Assembly: GCF_052324685.1 (NCBI RefSeq)
Contig: NC_135213.1
Coordinates: 41,715,200 to 41,779,199 of the forward strand
Length of the DNA stretch: 64,000 nt
Direction of reading: 5' to 3'
From: Brachyhypopomus gauderio
Lineage: Eukaryota > Chordata > Actinopteri > Gymnotiformes > Hypopomidae
Every line of letters begins with the position of its first letter. The first letter of the stretch is position 1. The notes below the pieces were generated by a model. It saw only the letters and a program-made list of their open reading frames with translations. It had not been told where the DNA came from and did not search any database. The position numbers and the translations under genes are program-made. Below are positions 11,043 to 21,922 of this stretch, in pieces.

Positions 11043-12896
11043 CACTAGAAGTCCCTGAAATTTCAACCACCCCCCTGAAGTCCCAAAAGAGGGTCCAAAG
11101 AACCTTAGTCCAAACTGACACCTCTGGTGGCTCCAATTAACATCCATTCATTTGCAAAAGTGCCCATTGCCTGAGGAATCAGCAGGGGGGAGAAGAGCTG
11201 AACTTGCCTCCAGTGTTATGTAAATGAGGCGTGTGTCAGGTATGGGTGGTTCCTGCTGAAAGCTTGCACCTCCTTGGCTGCCATATGAGACTGTGCAAGA
11301 TCTCTTGCAAGAAGTCTCCTCATCTACAGAACCATATGTTTGAGATTTGATTTGTGAAAGGTTGAAATAATGTGAAATTGACACAAACATAATATTTGAA
11401 TTATAATGGCATATAGGTGGCATATTGATTAGTCAAAATGGCTCTGATATTTTTAACCTTATTTTAAGTAGTTTTGTCTTTTGAAAAACTGCTAATAGGT
11501 AAAAATGTTTTTACATAAATGTATACAAAAAACCCTCAGCTACTTGAAATAGAATAATATTATTGAGCAATTTTAACTTATCAAGATCAAGATTTTGCAG
11601 TGTGTCTCTTCCAAATACAGCCATAACCAGCAAACAAAAAATAGGAAATTTAGGAAATCTTACCAAAAGAGATATCACTACTACAGATTTTCACTACTCT
11701 CTGAAAACTAACAATGTGTTGTGTGTGACATTTGTGACCCTAGGCTTGAAAATTGCTTTATATGGGCTTTTCAAACTTTTTTTTTTTGGCCCACCTCCAC
11801 CCTTTCACCTTTGGAGGACAACTTTGTTTTCATGTAAGGATCAAAAGAAAACAATTCTGTATAATACAGTACAATAGTGATAAAAACAATTGGAGTTAGG
11901 TGAACCATACAGGACAGGAGAGAAAAGAGGGGGAGAGAAAGTAAAAAGGGAAAAGACAGAAGAGCAGAAAAAACAGCTCAAATGATTCACCAACTGCTGC
12001 TACTAAATGAAGAGCAGAAAGTAAGACATACAGCACAAATGACTGATGTATGTGTGTGTGAGTGTGTGTGTTTATGTAAGTGCAACATAGGATAAATGTA
12101 CAGAATGTACTTATTAGCAAGGCCCCAGAGGCCAGAGGCAGGCAGAGAAAGACCAGGGAACCCCACCCGCCCACGGCCCCTCCAGGATCATGTCCAAAGC
12201 CTGCTGTGTACTGGAAACCTTTGCTATCCTTGCTTCTCAGTCAACAGAGTAAGTGAAATGTGTGGTGACATGAATTTTCATCCACATGTAGGTGGCTACA
12301 GTCATCTTTTTCTTTATTATAAAACTGACACAGACATTATTTGAACTATAATTCCAAAACATCTCAAGTCTGCCTCCTTTGTACTAATTTTGGATTTTTT
12401 TCTCACTGCAAAAGGTGACATGATTATTGGTCAAAATAGCTAAAGTTCAGATTTCTCTGAAAGGGTATTTTCTTCTCCGTCTGAGTCAATGGATCAACAT
12501 AGCTCACACTATCACCCATCCCCCCGTCTACCTAGAAGTGGCTGCATGACAAAGGATGGCCTCATGGCCTCATGATCCAAAATACCTTAGCACTGGCTTT
12601 TGGCAGGCTCAGGTAGAAATGTAGTAATGTTAGTAATGTTTTTCTTCTAAAAAAGATAAGTGGGTTCAAAATAACAATTTTTGAAAAAAATTACCAAATT
12701 AATTGTGTTGATCCACCTCAAAAAAGGTCATGCAAAAGTCTGTAAGCTGGTCCTGAGTGTGTCTGCCCATCCCCCAGCTGCATTGTTGTGCAGGGGACAT
12801 GCATAAGGTGAGAGAGGCAGTCAGAGGGCCTGGCTGTGAGCAGCAGCTACAGAGGACATGATGTAAGTTTAGAAATATATACAATAAAGTTGAAAT

Positions 12897-13190
12897 GTTC
12901 TCAACAGAGCACTCACATACAATTATCCACTCAGTCTGCCACTCCCTCATTTGGGGAGAAAGCTACACTATTGTGGCTATGCCCCAGACAATTTTTTAAT
13001 CATGGAGGGGTCTGAAATTTTTGTCTTAGGTGCATGTCCTCACTGTATTGGAATATTTTATTGTCTGAGTGAAAGAGAAACAAAATGGGGTCACTAAAGT
13101 GGGAATAGCCACAGTACTGTAGCTTTCTCCCCAAATGAGGGACTGGCAGACTGGGTAGATAGTTGTATGTGAATGCTCTGATGAGAACAC
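12897..13190. repeat. Internal inverted repeat
   Basis: About 87 bp at 12897-12985 is repeated in inverted orientation at 13104-13190 with roughly 90% identity by eye, around a spacer of about 118 bp. The shared core reads agctttctccccaaatgagg on the right arm. It could fold into a long hairpin, or be a relic of a nested palindromic element. Confidence 0.75.
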
Positions 13191-13201
13191 TCATGAACAA
13201 T

Positions 13202-13309
13202 TGTGCAAATGTGAGATGTGTCGACTGCTACAGATACACGTGTGGCAAATGTACCAGGGAGATACCCTGGCAGTGCCAGGCATGTTCTGACAGACTGCTG
13301 AAGTGCTAG
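13202..13309 (+). pseudogene. piggyBac transposase C-terminal Cys-rich domain remnant
   Basis: A 36-codon open stretch ending in TAG contains eight cysteines spaced C-x4-C-x2-C-x4-C-x2-C-x7-C-x2-C-x6-C. Such a Cys-rich zinc-binding tail closes piggyBac transposases. No start codon or catalytic domain remains upstream in frame (a TAG lies shortly upstream). A polyadenylation signal AATAAA follows at 13446-13451. I infer an internally deleted descendant of an autonomous element. Confidence 0.6.
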
Positions 13310-13332
13310 TCACACAAGAAGGACATACCACT

Positions 13333-13334
<2 letters not shown>

Positions 13335-13368
<34 letters not shown>
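13335..13368. repeat. CA microsatellite
   Basis: About 17 uninterrupted CA units inside the piggyBac-like element. Confidence 0.95.
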
Positions 13369-13369
<1 letters not shown>

Positions 13370-13923
13370 CCCTGCACTGCAGCCTATTGTAAATATGTGT
13401 GGAATTGTTTTATTCCTTGTATTTTTTGTATAATTTTATGGCAATAATAAAAAGCATGGAACATAAAAAAGCATGGAAACATAACAGTTGTTCTTTTGTA
13501 TGTTTCTCATGCTGAAATTTCAGTCCTCCTGACTTAGACACAAATGCTTCTGGTCATTACTCACATGTACCTGGCTATAAAATTTCTAATTTTCTATTTA
13601 AAATATTAAAAAACAATTTATTGTTTGTGCTTTGTTGCTCAGATAAAACTAAACTATATACAATATATATAACCTTTATATTATAAAATACAATAAACTG
13701 AATAGAACTAACTAAATGGCTAAACTCAATGAAAAACAACAATTAGTTGTGAGCTGAAGCATGCCCCCTCCTGTGGTGCGCCAGTAATTGCCTTATTTAC
13801 AGAACAAAAGTGCCTGCTCGCAGCTGATAATAGGGTGTTATCTAAAATCCTTCAGTTCTCTCGACCCTTCTCTGGGTTCCGATGGTAGAAGTGTTGAAAG
13901 ACCCTTCTCTGGGACTTCTAGTG

Positions 13924-13927
13924 TTAA
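13924..13927. other. TTAA target-site duplication, right
   Basis: Right copy of the TTAA duplication; array sequence resumes immediately (atatgcttctc). Confidence 0.92.
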
Positions 13928-14269
13928 ATATGCTTCTCATGCCATTTGCAACTTTGTGCTGCCAAACTTTAGCAGTCCTAACTGATCCTGAAATAGTCCC
14001 AGGAATTGAGTTACAAATGGCTGCTTCGTCGTTACAATGTGTTGGCATGGAAATGCAGTGGGGTCTCTTGCAGCGTAGAGGATTAACTTGCCTCTCTAAT
14101 GTGATTTGTGATGAGACCTTATGCCACCAGTGGGGAGAGCTTGCACTCACAGGTGCTTCATCCAAAGATCTTCATGCAACATAGCGATGTCTTGTTTCAG
14201 GTAAAAGAAAAAGTGCCACATTCTTTCATGGCCGGTCACTGGTTGCTCCGCCTTGCGCTAAAAGAGGGT

Positions 14270-14341
14270 CTCCCCGTCGGGGAATCGAACCCCGGTCTTC
14301 CGCGTGACAGGCGGAGATACTATCCACTATACTAACGAGGA
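14270..14341 (-). tRNA. tRNA-Asp(GTC)
   Basis: Consensus gene body. Confidence 0.96.
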
Positions 14342-15105
14342 CACGTGCTGTGTCTCGCAGTGATGCTGAGTCAGGTGACGTGCACTTGTCCCCTTGATTT
14401 TAAAGTACTCTGAATCATTGTGCCTGCAAGGAGGTGGTAAAAAGAACACATTGTGGTGATATTGACTCACTGTTGCCACTCCTCTTTTACCATCGTCAGT
14501 TTGTGGACTTATGATAGGAAAAACTCAAAGAATCTTGGTGACCTACAGGTTTGATTCATCTGCCTTCCTAGTTAAGTCATGCAAACCATTTGCTGCAAAA
14601 TTGGCTTTAGCTACATTGGCAATTCATTTTGTCTTTGTATTCCAGTGCATTGTACCGAACTGCAATATCCATCTTAGATCAACTGAGATTTTGCATTTCT
14701 CTCTTTCCCACATGCAAGTTCTGAATTTCTTGGCACACATTACTGCTTTGCATCTACTAAAAGCACTCCAGAGAAAGCTTCACTTCATACCTTCATGAGG
14801 TAGGTGTCGTTTGTACTTGTATTTTGGTGGTATTTTAGTTTTTTTTTTTTGTTTGTGTGCGTTGTTTGTCTACTCTTGGAACATCCTGTCATTGGTTAGG
14901 GTAGGATTAGAGTTTAATTACGTTGGCCTCAGATTCTGGTTAATTCCAGGCTTCTTGTGCTAACCTTGTTGTTTGTTAGCTGTTGTTGGCAGTAATTAGT
15001 TGCTGCAGGTGCACTTGCCGCCATGCTCCAAGGAGTGAATTGGGGGCGGATACATTTTTTCTCCAGCTTTGTTAGTTCTTCCTCAGCCTCGCTTCTTCTT
15101 TCCTA

Positions 15106-15118
15106 GCCTCGTTGGCGC
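15106..15118 (+). pseudogene. tRNA-Met 5' fragment, split by Dada
   Basis: The first 13 bases of tRNA-Met (GCCTCGTTGGCGC) up to mid A box, after which transposon sequence begins. Base 9 is G where intact copies have A. The last 7 bases are the left target duplication. The rest of the gene is at 24915. Confidence 0.93.
15112..15118. other. Dada target-site duplication, left (TTGGCGC)
   Basis: Seven bases repeated at 24915-24921 on the other side of the element. Array consensus here is TTAGCGC. An 8 bp duplication would need one mismatch, so 7 bp fits best. Confidence 0.85.
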
Positions 15119-15149
15119 TCATTGTCGACTGTCAGTCGAGGTAATTCTA

Positions 15150-15300
15150 GGTAACTCTTGGTAGCGATATCCAATCATCTTTCAGCCTGCTACCAGAATG
15201 ATATCAAGAATTGGCCAATCGTTGGCCTTATCGCTATCAAGAATAGCTCGACAGACTGAATGAACCAATCACAAGACGTATCGCTTCCAAGAATGGGCGA
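15150..15300. repeat. Left subterminal repeats of Dada copy 1
   Basis: Degenerate short repeats of the type (G/C)(A/T)ATC-AAGAAT occur near 15201, 15233 and 15283, with CCAAT motifs between them. Candidate transposase-binding or promoter sites; not proven. Confidence 0.4.
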
Positions 15301-15320
15301 TGACGACACGGTGTCAAATG

Positions 15321-15367
15321 CCAATCGCGAGCGTCTCACAGCGCTCCTCAGAATTTAAGTTATATAG
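15321..15367 (+). promoter_or_regulatory. Transposase promoter: CCAAT and TATA boxes
   Basis: CCAAT at 15321-15325 and TTATATAG at 15360-15367 lie about 40 bp apart. A leader exon would begin about 25-30 bp further on (near 15390) and ends at a consensus donor GTAAGT at 15480. The layout is a standard Pol II TATA promoter. Confidence 0.6.
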
Positions 15368-15471
15368 GCGGGTTTTAGGGGAGAGTTATATTCAGTTCAA
15401 CATTAACTTTCGTAGCTGGTCTGCGCTCGTTTCTTATACATTCTCGGACACGGACCTTTCGACGTCTACAA

Positions 15472-15912
15472 AGAAAAATGTAAGTATAAATATAAACGTA
15501 TTAAGTGTGCTAGCTTAGTAGGTTTTGTTAACGGCGCATCGCGCTATGCAAGATTACTATCCACCGTAATTCAGCTGCATTTATATACGTAGTATTGACT
15601 TAACTCTATGATATCTATTTTTATGGAACGAAGAAAAATGTATGTGTAAATATAAACGTATTAATTGTGTAGATAAAGTGTGCTAGCTTAGTGGCTTTGC
15701 AAGATTACTATCCACCGTAATTCAGCTGCATTTATATACGTAGTATTGACTTAACTCTATGATATCTATTTTTATGGAACGAAGAAAAATGTATGTGTAA
15801 ATATAAACGTATTAATTGTGTAGATAAAGTGTGCTAGCTTAGTGGCTTTGCAAGATTACTATCCACCGTAATTCAGCTGCATTTATATACGTAGTATTGA
15901 CTTAACTCTGAT
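15472..15912. repeat. 151 bp tandem repeat in first intron
   Basis: The phrase gcaagattactatccaccg recurs at 15548, 15699 and 15850, a 151 bp period with nearly identical copies and a diverged partial copy at the left. The repeat duplicates sequence around the leader-exon splice donor. Confidence 0.9.
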
Positions 15913-16024
15913 ATCTGAACGCCATATCAACCACTTAGTCATAGCATCGGGGCTTAACCACCTTGCAACCACTTTTTGATGACAAAACGGCATTTACATT
16001 CACCTGGGAAAAGTACAACTGCTT

Positions 16025-16474
16025 TTAAAACCAGAAGTCCCAGTAATTTCAACTATAGAGTTTAGAAAGACTTAGTCCAGATGTGCAAATGTGGCCATTG
16101 CCTGGCATTTACATTCACCTGGGAAAAGTCCTGAAAGGGTCAAAAGACCCTTAATCCAGACTGACTACCCTGATGGCTCCAAATCAATATCTCTTCATTT
16201 GCAAATGTGGCCATTGCCTGGCATTTACATTCACCTGGGAAAAGCCCTGAAAGGGTCAAAAGACCCTTAATCCAGACTGACTACCCTGATGGCTCCAAAT
16301 CAATATCTCTTCATTTGCAAATGTGGCCATTGCCTGGCATTTACATTCACCTGGGAAAAGCCCTGAAAGGGTCAAAAGACCCTTAATCCAGACTGACTAC
16401 CCTGATGGCTCCAAATCAATATCTCTTCATTTGCAAATGTAGCCATGACCCTTCTCTGGGACTTCTAGTGTTAA
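16025..16474. mobile_element. piggyBac-type MITE nested in Dada copy 1
   Basis: TTAA at 16025-16028 and 16471-16474 flank ends AACCAGAAGTCCC and GGGACTTCTAGTG, which match the termini of the 2.9 kb element with two mismatches at the left. The body is related to that element's left end (the pro-ttaatccagactgac and ttcatttgcaaa stretches). It lies in the first intron of the transposase gene and is also present in copy 2, so it predates their separation. Confidence 0.82.
16104..16450. repeat. 116 bp tandem repeat inside the MITE
   Basis: Three copies start at 16104, 16220 and 16336. Each begins with ggcatttacattcacctggg, a stretch that also occurs once outside the MITE at 15989. Confidence 0.93.
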
Positions 16475-19400
16475 ATGTTCATGGACATGTTTTATTTATT
16501 CATTTATTCTCTGAATTATTTGTTTTTACACTTTTACATGTTCCAATAATACTTCATAATAAATAATAATTATTATAATAATTATAACTATTTAATAATA
16601 CTCTATTCACAGACCATGGAACCCATATTCAGGAAGAAAGCTGATGGCAGTCCCAATCTGTGTGACTCCAAGGCTGCCCTATGTGTGAAGGAAGCCAATA
16701 AAAAGAAGCCGTGGGCCAGAGCCATTTCTCCTGAAAAGGTGAAGGATTCTGCAAGACGGGCAGTGTTGCGCTCAGGTGGAGATCCAGGCAACGCTGTCCA
16801 CATGCTGGGTCAACATGAGCTTCAGTTTGGAGTTTTCAGGGGTCAGACCTTCAAGTGGGTGGCTGAAAACGCCCTGGGCTACGCCGGATACCTTGTTGCT
16901 GACATGAAGAAGGAGTCTTCACAGGGGAAAGATTCCATTAACCACGCGGAAAACAAGAAGGCATTCCGTTCATATGTTGAACGTTTCCCAGAGGGCCAAT
17001 ATGCCGTCCGGATCAAGACAGAGAAGATGTCTTGTAGCAGCACTCAGTCTGCTTCCCTGCCCTGCACCAGCACTGAGCCCAACATCAGTCCGCTGTCTAC
17101 TGACCCCATGCAAGCCTGCACCAGCACTGAGTCCTCAAGCAGTCAGCTGTCTGAGCCTGTCCAGTCCTCTGACTCCTGCCAGCCTTCAGTGGCTTCAGTC
17201 TCTTCCCTGCGCACTTTGTTGGTTGGGAGAGGCAGTAGCACAAAGAGCCTAGAAAAGACAGTGAAGAGGCTCATTTCACCCTCCAAGTTCAAACCTTGTA
17301 AGTGTATGAATAATGAACTCCTAGAATTTACCATGGACATAAAAGCAACCTATTTATTTGATCATGTGTTTTATCACCCATTCCAGCTGTGTCGCTCCCT
17401 TCATTTGAACCCACTCACATGGACGACAGTGAACTGGTGACGGCTGCTGAGCAGGTGGAATCAGAACTGACAGGTAAGATTTATTTATTTTTTATCAATA
17501 CTGTATAATGTGGCTCATTACTCATTACAAATGTGATTCATGATTATTTTTCCCCCTTTCTTTTGCTTTCATCTGTTCAGTGCAGAGCAGAATTTGCCTC
17601 CCTGCTGGATGGAAACCTGCTCTTCCTATTGTAGATCAGCAGTGGATTTCCAAGGCACTCTTCAAGTGGTCACGAAATGGACAACCAGAGTTGGACCATT
17701 CGAAAGTGGACAAGATGTGGTGGCACCCCCCTCAGCCTTCACTAACTCCCAGTGGTGTGCCAGCAATGGAGAGGTACTTTGGACATGCCTTGTTTCTCTG
17801 GATGCCGAGGAAGCTTTGGCATGTGCGGCTGTTCTGCCCCCATCCTGACTGTGGCAAGGAGGAGCTCACGTCTGCTGGAGTGCATCAGAGGATCAGGCAG
17901 GTGGTTGGTATCAGCAGCTCCTACTTCATGGCAGCAGAATACCTTGCCTGTAAGAGCTGCAAGAGGAAGGTGATCAGCTGGAGCCACAACATTGTCTGTC
18001 AGCTGGACATTGGCCATCGTGTCCAGTTTCCCTGCTTCCTCACCTCCAAGCTGGCATGTGACATGCAAGTAGTGCGGCAGATGCGTCAGAGGGGTTTGGG
18101 GAACAGCAGCAGTCAGCTCCAGAAGCAGATGGAGGAGCAGCACTCGGAGGCCTGGCTGGAGAAACAGGTCCAGTACCTCACAGACTGCAAAGGACTCGTG
18201 AGAGCTGCATCGTCTGGACTCATCACACCTGTTGTTCTAGGGGATCTGCCACCATTGCTCCAAGTCCCAAAGCATCGCTGGCTGATGCAGGTGTATGCTC
18301 AGGATGTCCTGAACAGACTAGAGGAGGTAAAGGCCTCCATCACCTCGCAGTTTGGCCGTGTGCTAAAGATGGACTCCACAAAAAAAATTGTGAGGAAGCT
18401 GGCAGGACAGAGCCGCGCAACAGCAGCTTGGGCCACCAACGTTGGCAACGAGCACGGACAAGTCATCATGTCTGTGCTCACGGCCAGTGAAGGCTATGGC
18501 TTGGGCAAGATGATTGATGGCATCATGAAGCGCTACCGAGACGCTGGTGTGTCAACTCCAGAGGTGCTGTATGTTGACCGGGACTGCTGCGGGGCCACTC
18601 ATCTCAGAAACATGTTTAAGGGATGGGAGGACATGGAGATCCGACTGGACATCTGGCACTACATGAGGAGGATAGCGGTTGGCTGCACCACTGACTCCCA
18701 TGTGCTTTATGCAGGCTTCATGAACAGTCTGAGCCACTGTATTTTCATGTGGGATGAGTCTGACCTCCAGGCGCTTAAGGAGGCCAAGCGCTCAGAGCTG
18801 GAGGCAAAGTTGATGCACCCCACGGATGCAGGTGTGATGAGGAACATCACCAGAGCAGAGATGGCACTGCACTGCAAGAGGACCACTCGCAGCTGTGAGG
18901 ACATCAAGGCACTTGTGACAGAGTTGATCCGGTCCTACGATGGTGAGAAGGGCTGCAACACCCTTGGCGTGCCCCTCATCAACTCTGCGAGGATGGCCGA
19001 GATCTGGAGCAGCCAAACAAAGCACATTGCCTGCATCCAGGACCCTCCGGGTGTACAACTGTACATGCAGATGGGAACCATCCTGAAGGGGGGGCACAGT
19101 CTGCCAACGTACAGATGTGCCAGAGGTTCTACTTCCCTGGAATCCTTTCACCTGCATATGAACAGGTTCATTCCTGGTAAGCTTCCACCTATACGTTAAA
19201 GCCTTTAATGTAGTTACTTATCTAAAACCAGTCTAACAATTTCAATGTGTAATATGTTTCAGGGACCTTGGCAAGTGATACTTTTTTCCAGGCTTACCTG
19301 GTGGATGGCCTTGCCAGGTGGAATGAAGACCGGAGACTGGCAGCTGCAGGAAAAGACCAGCCCCATTCCTACAGTGGCCTGCTTAAATATGCTGCCAACC

Positions 19401-19789
19401 AGCTGTCTCAGGAGGTACTGGGGAGAACACTGGTGGACTACACAGGGCCACGAAAGTATACAGGTACGCCTAAATTTACATGATCCGAGAAATAAAAAGT
19501 AAAAAGCAGTTACTGTTGGCCTGGACATTTATGCTTCTTGTTTTTATTTTTTCTTTCAGGAGAGCTCATAGGTGTGGAGTACTTATACGAGCAGACCGGC
19601 AGTGCCCTGGAAGACTATAAATTAGTCATCTTGGCTCTTGAGACTGAGGATGTGACCGTGGCAGAAGATGAAGGTTTTGAAGAGGCACAGGATTTTGAGG
19701 ACTTAACTGTCCCAGCATTTGAAACAGAACCACCTGCTGTGCCATCTGCTTCTGATGCCTCCAGTGGTGTTGCATTTGCTCCTCCGGTC

Positions 19790-19915
19790 TCCATCTCTGC
19801 TCCTCCGGTCTCCATCTCTGCTCCTCCGGTCTCCATCTCTGCTCCTCCGGTCTCCATCTCTGCTCCTCCGGTCTCCATCTCTGCTCCTCCAGTCTCCATC
19901 TCTGCTCCCCTGGTC
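19790..19915 (+). repeat. 21 bp coding minisatellite (APPVSIS)
   Basis: Six tandem copies of a 21 bp unit encoding Ala-Pro-Pro-Val-Ser-Ile-Ser; copy 2 has seven. The frame is kept, consistent with a flexible linker. Confidence 0.92.
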
Positions 19916-20229
19916 TCTCCACCTGCTCCTTCAAACAGCAACCCGACTTCTGCTCTTGTGGCTTCCCCTAGCCAAGATGTAAGATTTCTTCTGTTCATTC
20001 CATTAATTGGTGACTCTGATAGGCTTGTATACATGCTGCTTCCTGCTTTATCTAATCACTGTGATTCTTCATTTAGGACTCAGTGGGACCTGATAACATT
20101 GAGGGCTATAGAGCTGTGCAGAACTTGGCAGACTACCTAGTCACCCTGAAGGACCACAGCTTTGCTTTGTCGCTTGAGGAATCAAGCCACATCATCACCC
20201 TTTGGCAGGCTCTTAGTGACTATGATAAG

Positions 20230-20232
20230 TAG
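20230..20232 (+). other. Premature TAG in transposase exon
   Basis: TAG replaces the CAG found at 61753-61755 in copy 2. It is a single C-to-T transition in otherwise open coding sequence. Confidence 0.88.
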
Positions 20233-20345
20233 CGCATGGTATATGCTCCACGTCATCAAGCCACTTTGAACAAGGGGCGCTTCAGGGTCACTAAGAAAAT
20301 TGTAGCTCCAGGCGTGGAGTCCACAAGGCGGTAAGCTGTTATGCG

Positions 20346-20432
20346 TAAATGCACTGGTTTACAGTGTTTATGTGTAAATGCACTGGTTTACAGTGTTTAT
20401 GTGTAAATGCACTGGTTTGCAGTGTTTATGTT
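20346..20432. repeat. 29 bp intronic tandem repeat
   Basis: Three copies starting at 20346, 20375 and 20404 (taaatgcactggtttacagt...). They lie in the intron between the sixth and seventh coding exons and produce spurious short ORFs. Confidence 0.9.
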
Positions 20433-20849
20433 GGCAAATTAATAATCATCTGTGTATATTGTGTTTTTTATTCTTTTCCAGGTGTTTTGTTGGAGCAAAC
20501 AGCCCTGCACAGTGGCCAGACTGCAACAGAGTTGTGGAGGCAATCTTTGTCCGGCTGTGTATTACATTTCCAAACCCGAAAAACATCGGTGGGGTCAGGT
20601 TTGGAAGGTGGACCCTCATCTGTCGTGCTTACAAGCACATCAGGGAGTGCGTCTTGAGTAATGCACATGTGATGCAGGGGACCACCATCCAGCTACCAGA
20701 AGTGAATGCCACCACACTGTCAGAGTGGTGAGTCAATCAATTTTCAGATGTTAAAAAAATGTATTTAACTATATTTAATTAATATCGGGATTTATTTGTT
20801 GACAGCCATGTTCTTCTTAAAATGTCTTTTTAATTTAATAACTGAACTC

Positions 20850-20851
<2 letters not shown>

Positions 20852-20898
<47 letters not shown>
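20852..20898. repeat. GT microsatellite abutting a splice acceptor
   Basis: About 23 TG units run directly into the acceptor TAG|G at 20899-20901 of the last exon. Copy 2 has about 32 units. Confidence 0.93.
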
Positions 20899-20900
<2 letters not shown>

Positions 20901-21922
20901 GTACTGCAGGCGGACTCGTTCACAGGAGTCTGATGTTCTTCATCAGGGCATCATGCCTCCAGAAGCACCAGTATCAGGTCCTACAACACAGCGGTCCACA
21001 CCCCAGAAGGACAGTCTTGCCTCTCACCCCTCCACAGACAGCCCCCATGTCTTTGTCCTGCCCCCTGACACTGCGGGGACGGCAAAGTTGAAGAGACGTT
21101 TGACCTTCACATCAGGTCCAGCTTCATCTGCTCCACCTCAGCAGAACCTGCCTGCACCTCCCCAGTGTGTCTCCTACAGCATGCCTACTGATCCTGGATT
21201 TTGTTTGGTGTATGTAGTGCCAGGACCTGGTCCAGACAGCCATAGCCAAGTGGTGGCACAAGGAGTGACACACATTATGCCTGCTACCACCAGCCACATT
21301 ATGCCTGCTACCGCCAGCCACATTATGCCTGCTACCGCCAGCCATAGCCAAGGAGTGGCACACATTATGCCTGCTACCGCCAGCCATAGCCAAGGAGTGG
21401 CACACATTATGCCTGCTACCGCTGGATCCAGTCAGGGTGCGTTGGCAGTGACCCAGATGTCAGATGTGCCATACACGACACAGCAATACCGGAAGCGGAA
21501 ATTGAAAAACGAGATGGCTGGTATAAAGACCCGCAAATATGTTCGCCACACCAGCGCTATAATTTGCAGGAGATGCCAAAAAGAGAGGAAGCCCCCCACA
21601 CATCAACAGTACTTTGGCAACTGGTATTGTGAAGAAACTGACACCATGTCACTGGAGGATTGGAAGGCTATGCTGGTAGCACGGGGCTATGGAAAGAAGA
21701 AAGCCCCAAAATAAAAATTATGTGTCTGCATAATTGTATATATTATAATTGTATATATGTGCCATGATTGTAAATATATTAGTAGTAGCTGTAGTGTTAG
21801 TATCTTAGTCAAGTCAAAACATTGTGTATTTGTATATATTAAACATTGTAATTTTTTAAATTATTTGCATAGGTATCTGTAAACGTTGTATATATATTAT
21901 ATATATATTATTTATATTATAA

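Larger units (their letters stand above)
11043..13923. mobile_element. piggyBac-like non-autonomous element, 2.9 kb
   Basis: The element is bounded by the TTAA duplication (11039-11042 and 13924-13927). It has perfect 13 bp terminal inverted repeats CACTAGAAGTCCC / GGGACTTCTAGTG. An uninterrupted TTAA is present at the same spot in every other array unit, proving insertion. The interior has no full transposase; it holds a C-terminal transposase remnant (13202-13309), an inverted repeat, a CA microsatellite and AT-rich filler. Its left end is related to the shorter MITE inside the Dada elements. TTAA specificity is the hallmark of the piggyBac superfamily. Confidence 0.92.
13928..15118. repeat. 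tRNA tandem array, segment 1 continued
   Basis: The array unit interrupted by the piggyBac-like element resumes here and runs, with its Asp gene, up to the Dada insertion in the next Met gene. The 770 bp between Asp and the Met fragment hold only normal unit spacer. Confidence 0.95.
16616..21714 (+). pseudogene. Dada-like transposase, copy 1, one nonsense codon
   Basis: Coding exons inferred from GT/AG sites that keep frame: 16616-17297, 17387-17473, 17581-19176, 19263-19463, 19560-19978, 20077-20330, 20482-20727, 20901-21714. An untranslated leader exon probably ends at 15479; the acceptor before the start is at 16611-16612 and the start context accATGG is good. The only break is TAG at 20230-20232 (CAG in copy 2), which would cut the product from 1,432 to 1,046 residues. 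That keeps the whole DDE core (D521, D589, D613-x2-H616, E777) but removes the C-terminal region with the zinc-finger-like motif. Other differences from copy 2 are few: Gln/Arg at residue 439, one fewer 7-residue repeat, silent changes. Domain content is described for copy 2. Stop AATAAA overlap gives a polyadenylation signal at 21710-21715. Confidence 0.8.

Noticed and set aside
1-15118. Recurring small ORFs of 62-104 codons in every array unit
   Set aside because: They overlap tRNA genes and spacer, appear on both strands, have no recognisable domain, and recur only because the DNA unit is repeated.
15548-15912. CRISPR-like regular repeats
   Set aside because: The 151 bp copies are directly adjacent with no spacers, in a eukaryotic intron.
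17142-18143. Minus-strand and alternate-frame ORFs inside the transposase
   Set aside because: They are shadows of the spliced plus-strand coding region, which has catalytic motifs and in-frame splice sites.
17580-19199. A stand-alone 539-codon gene
   Set aside because: It begins with GTG at a splice acceptor and runs past a clear donor; it is one exon of the larger transposase gene.
20851-20900. Protein with a long Cys-Val N-terminus
   Set aside because: It is translation of the GT microsatellite in an intron.
15119-21720. Assignment to the KDZ/Zisupton superfamily
   Set aside because: Considered because it is a large fish transposase, but the 7 bp duplication, tRNA target and D-x2-H motif fit Dada better; KDZ motifs were not seen.
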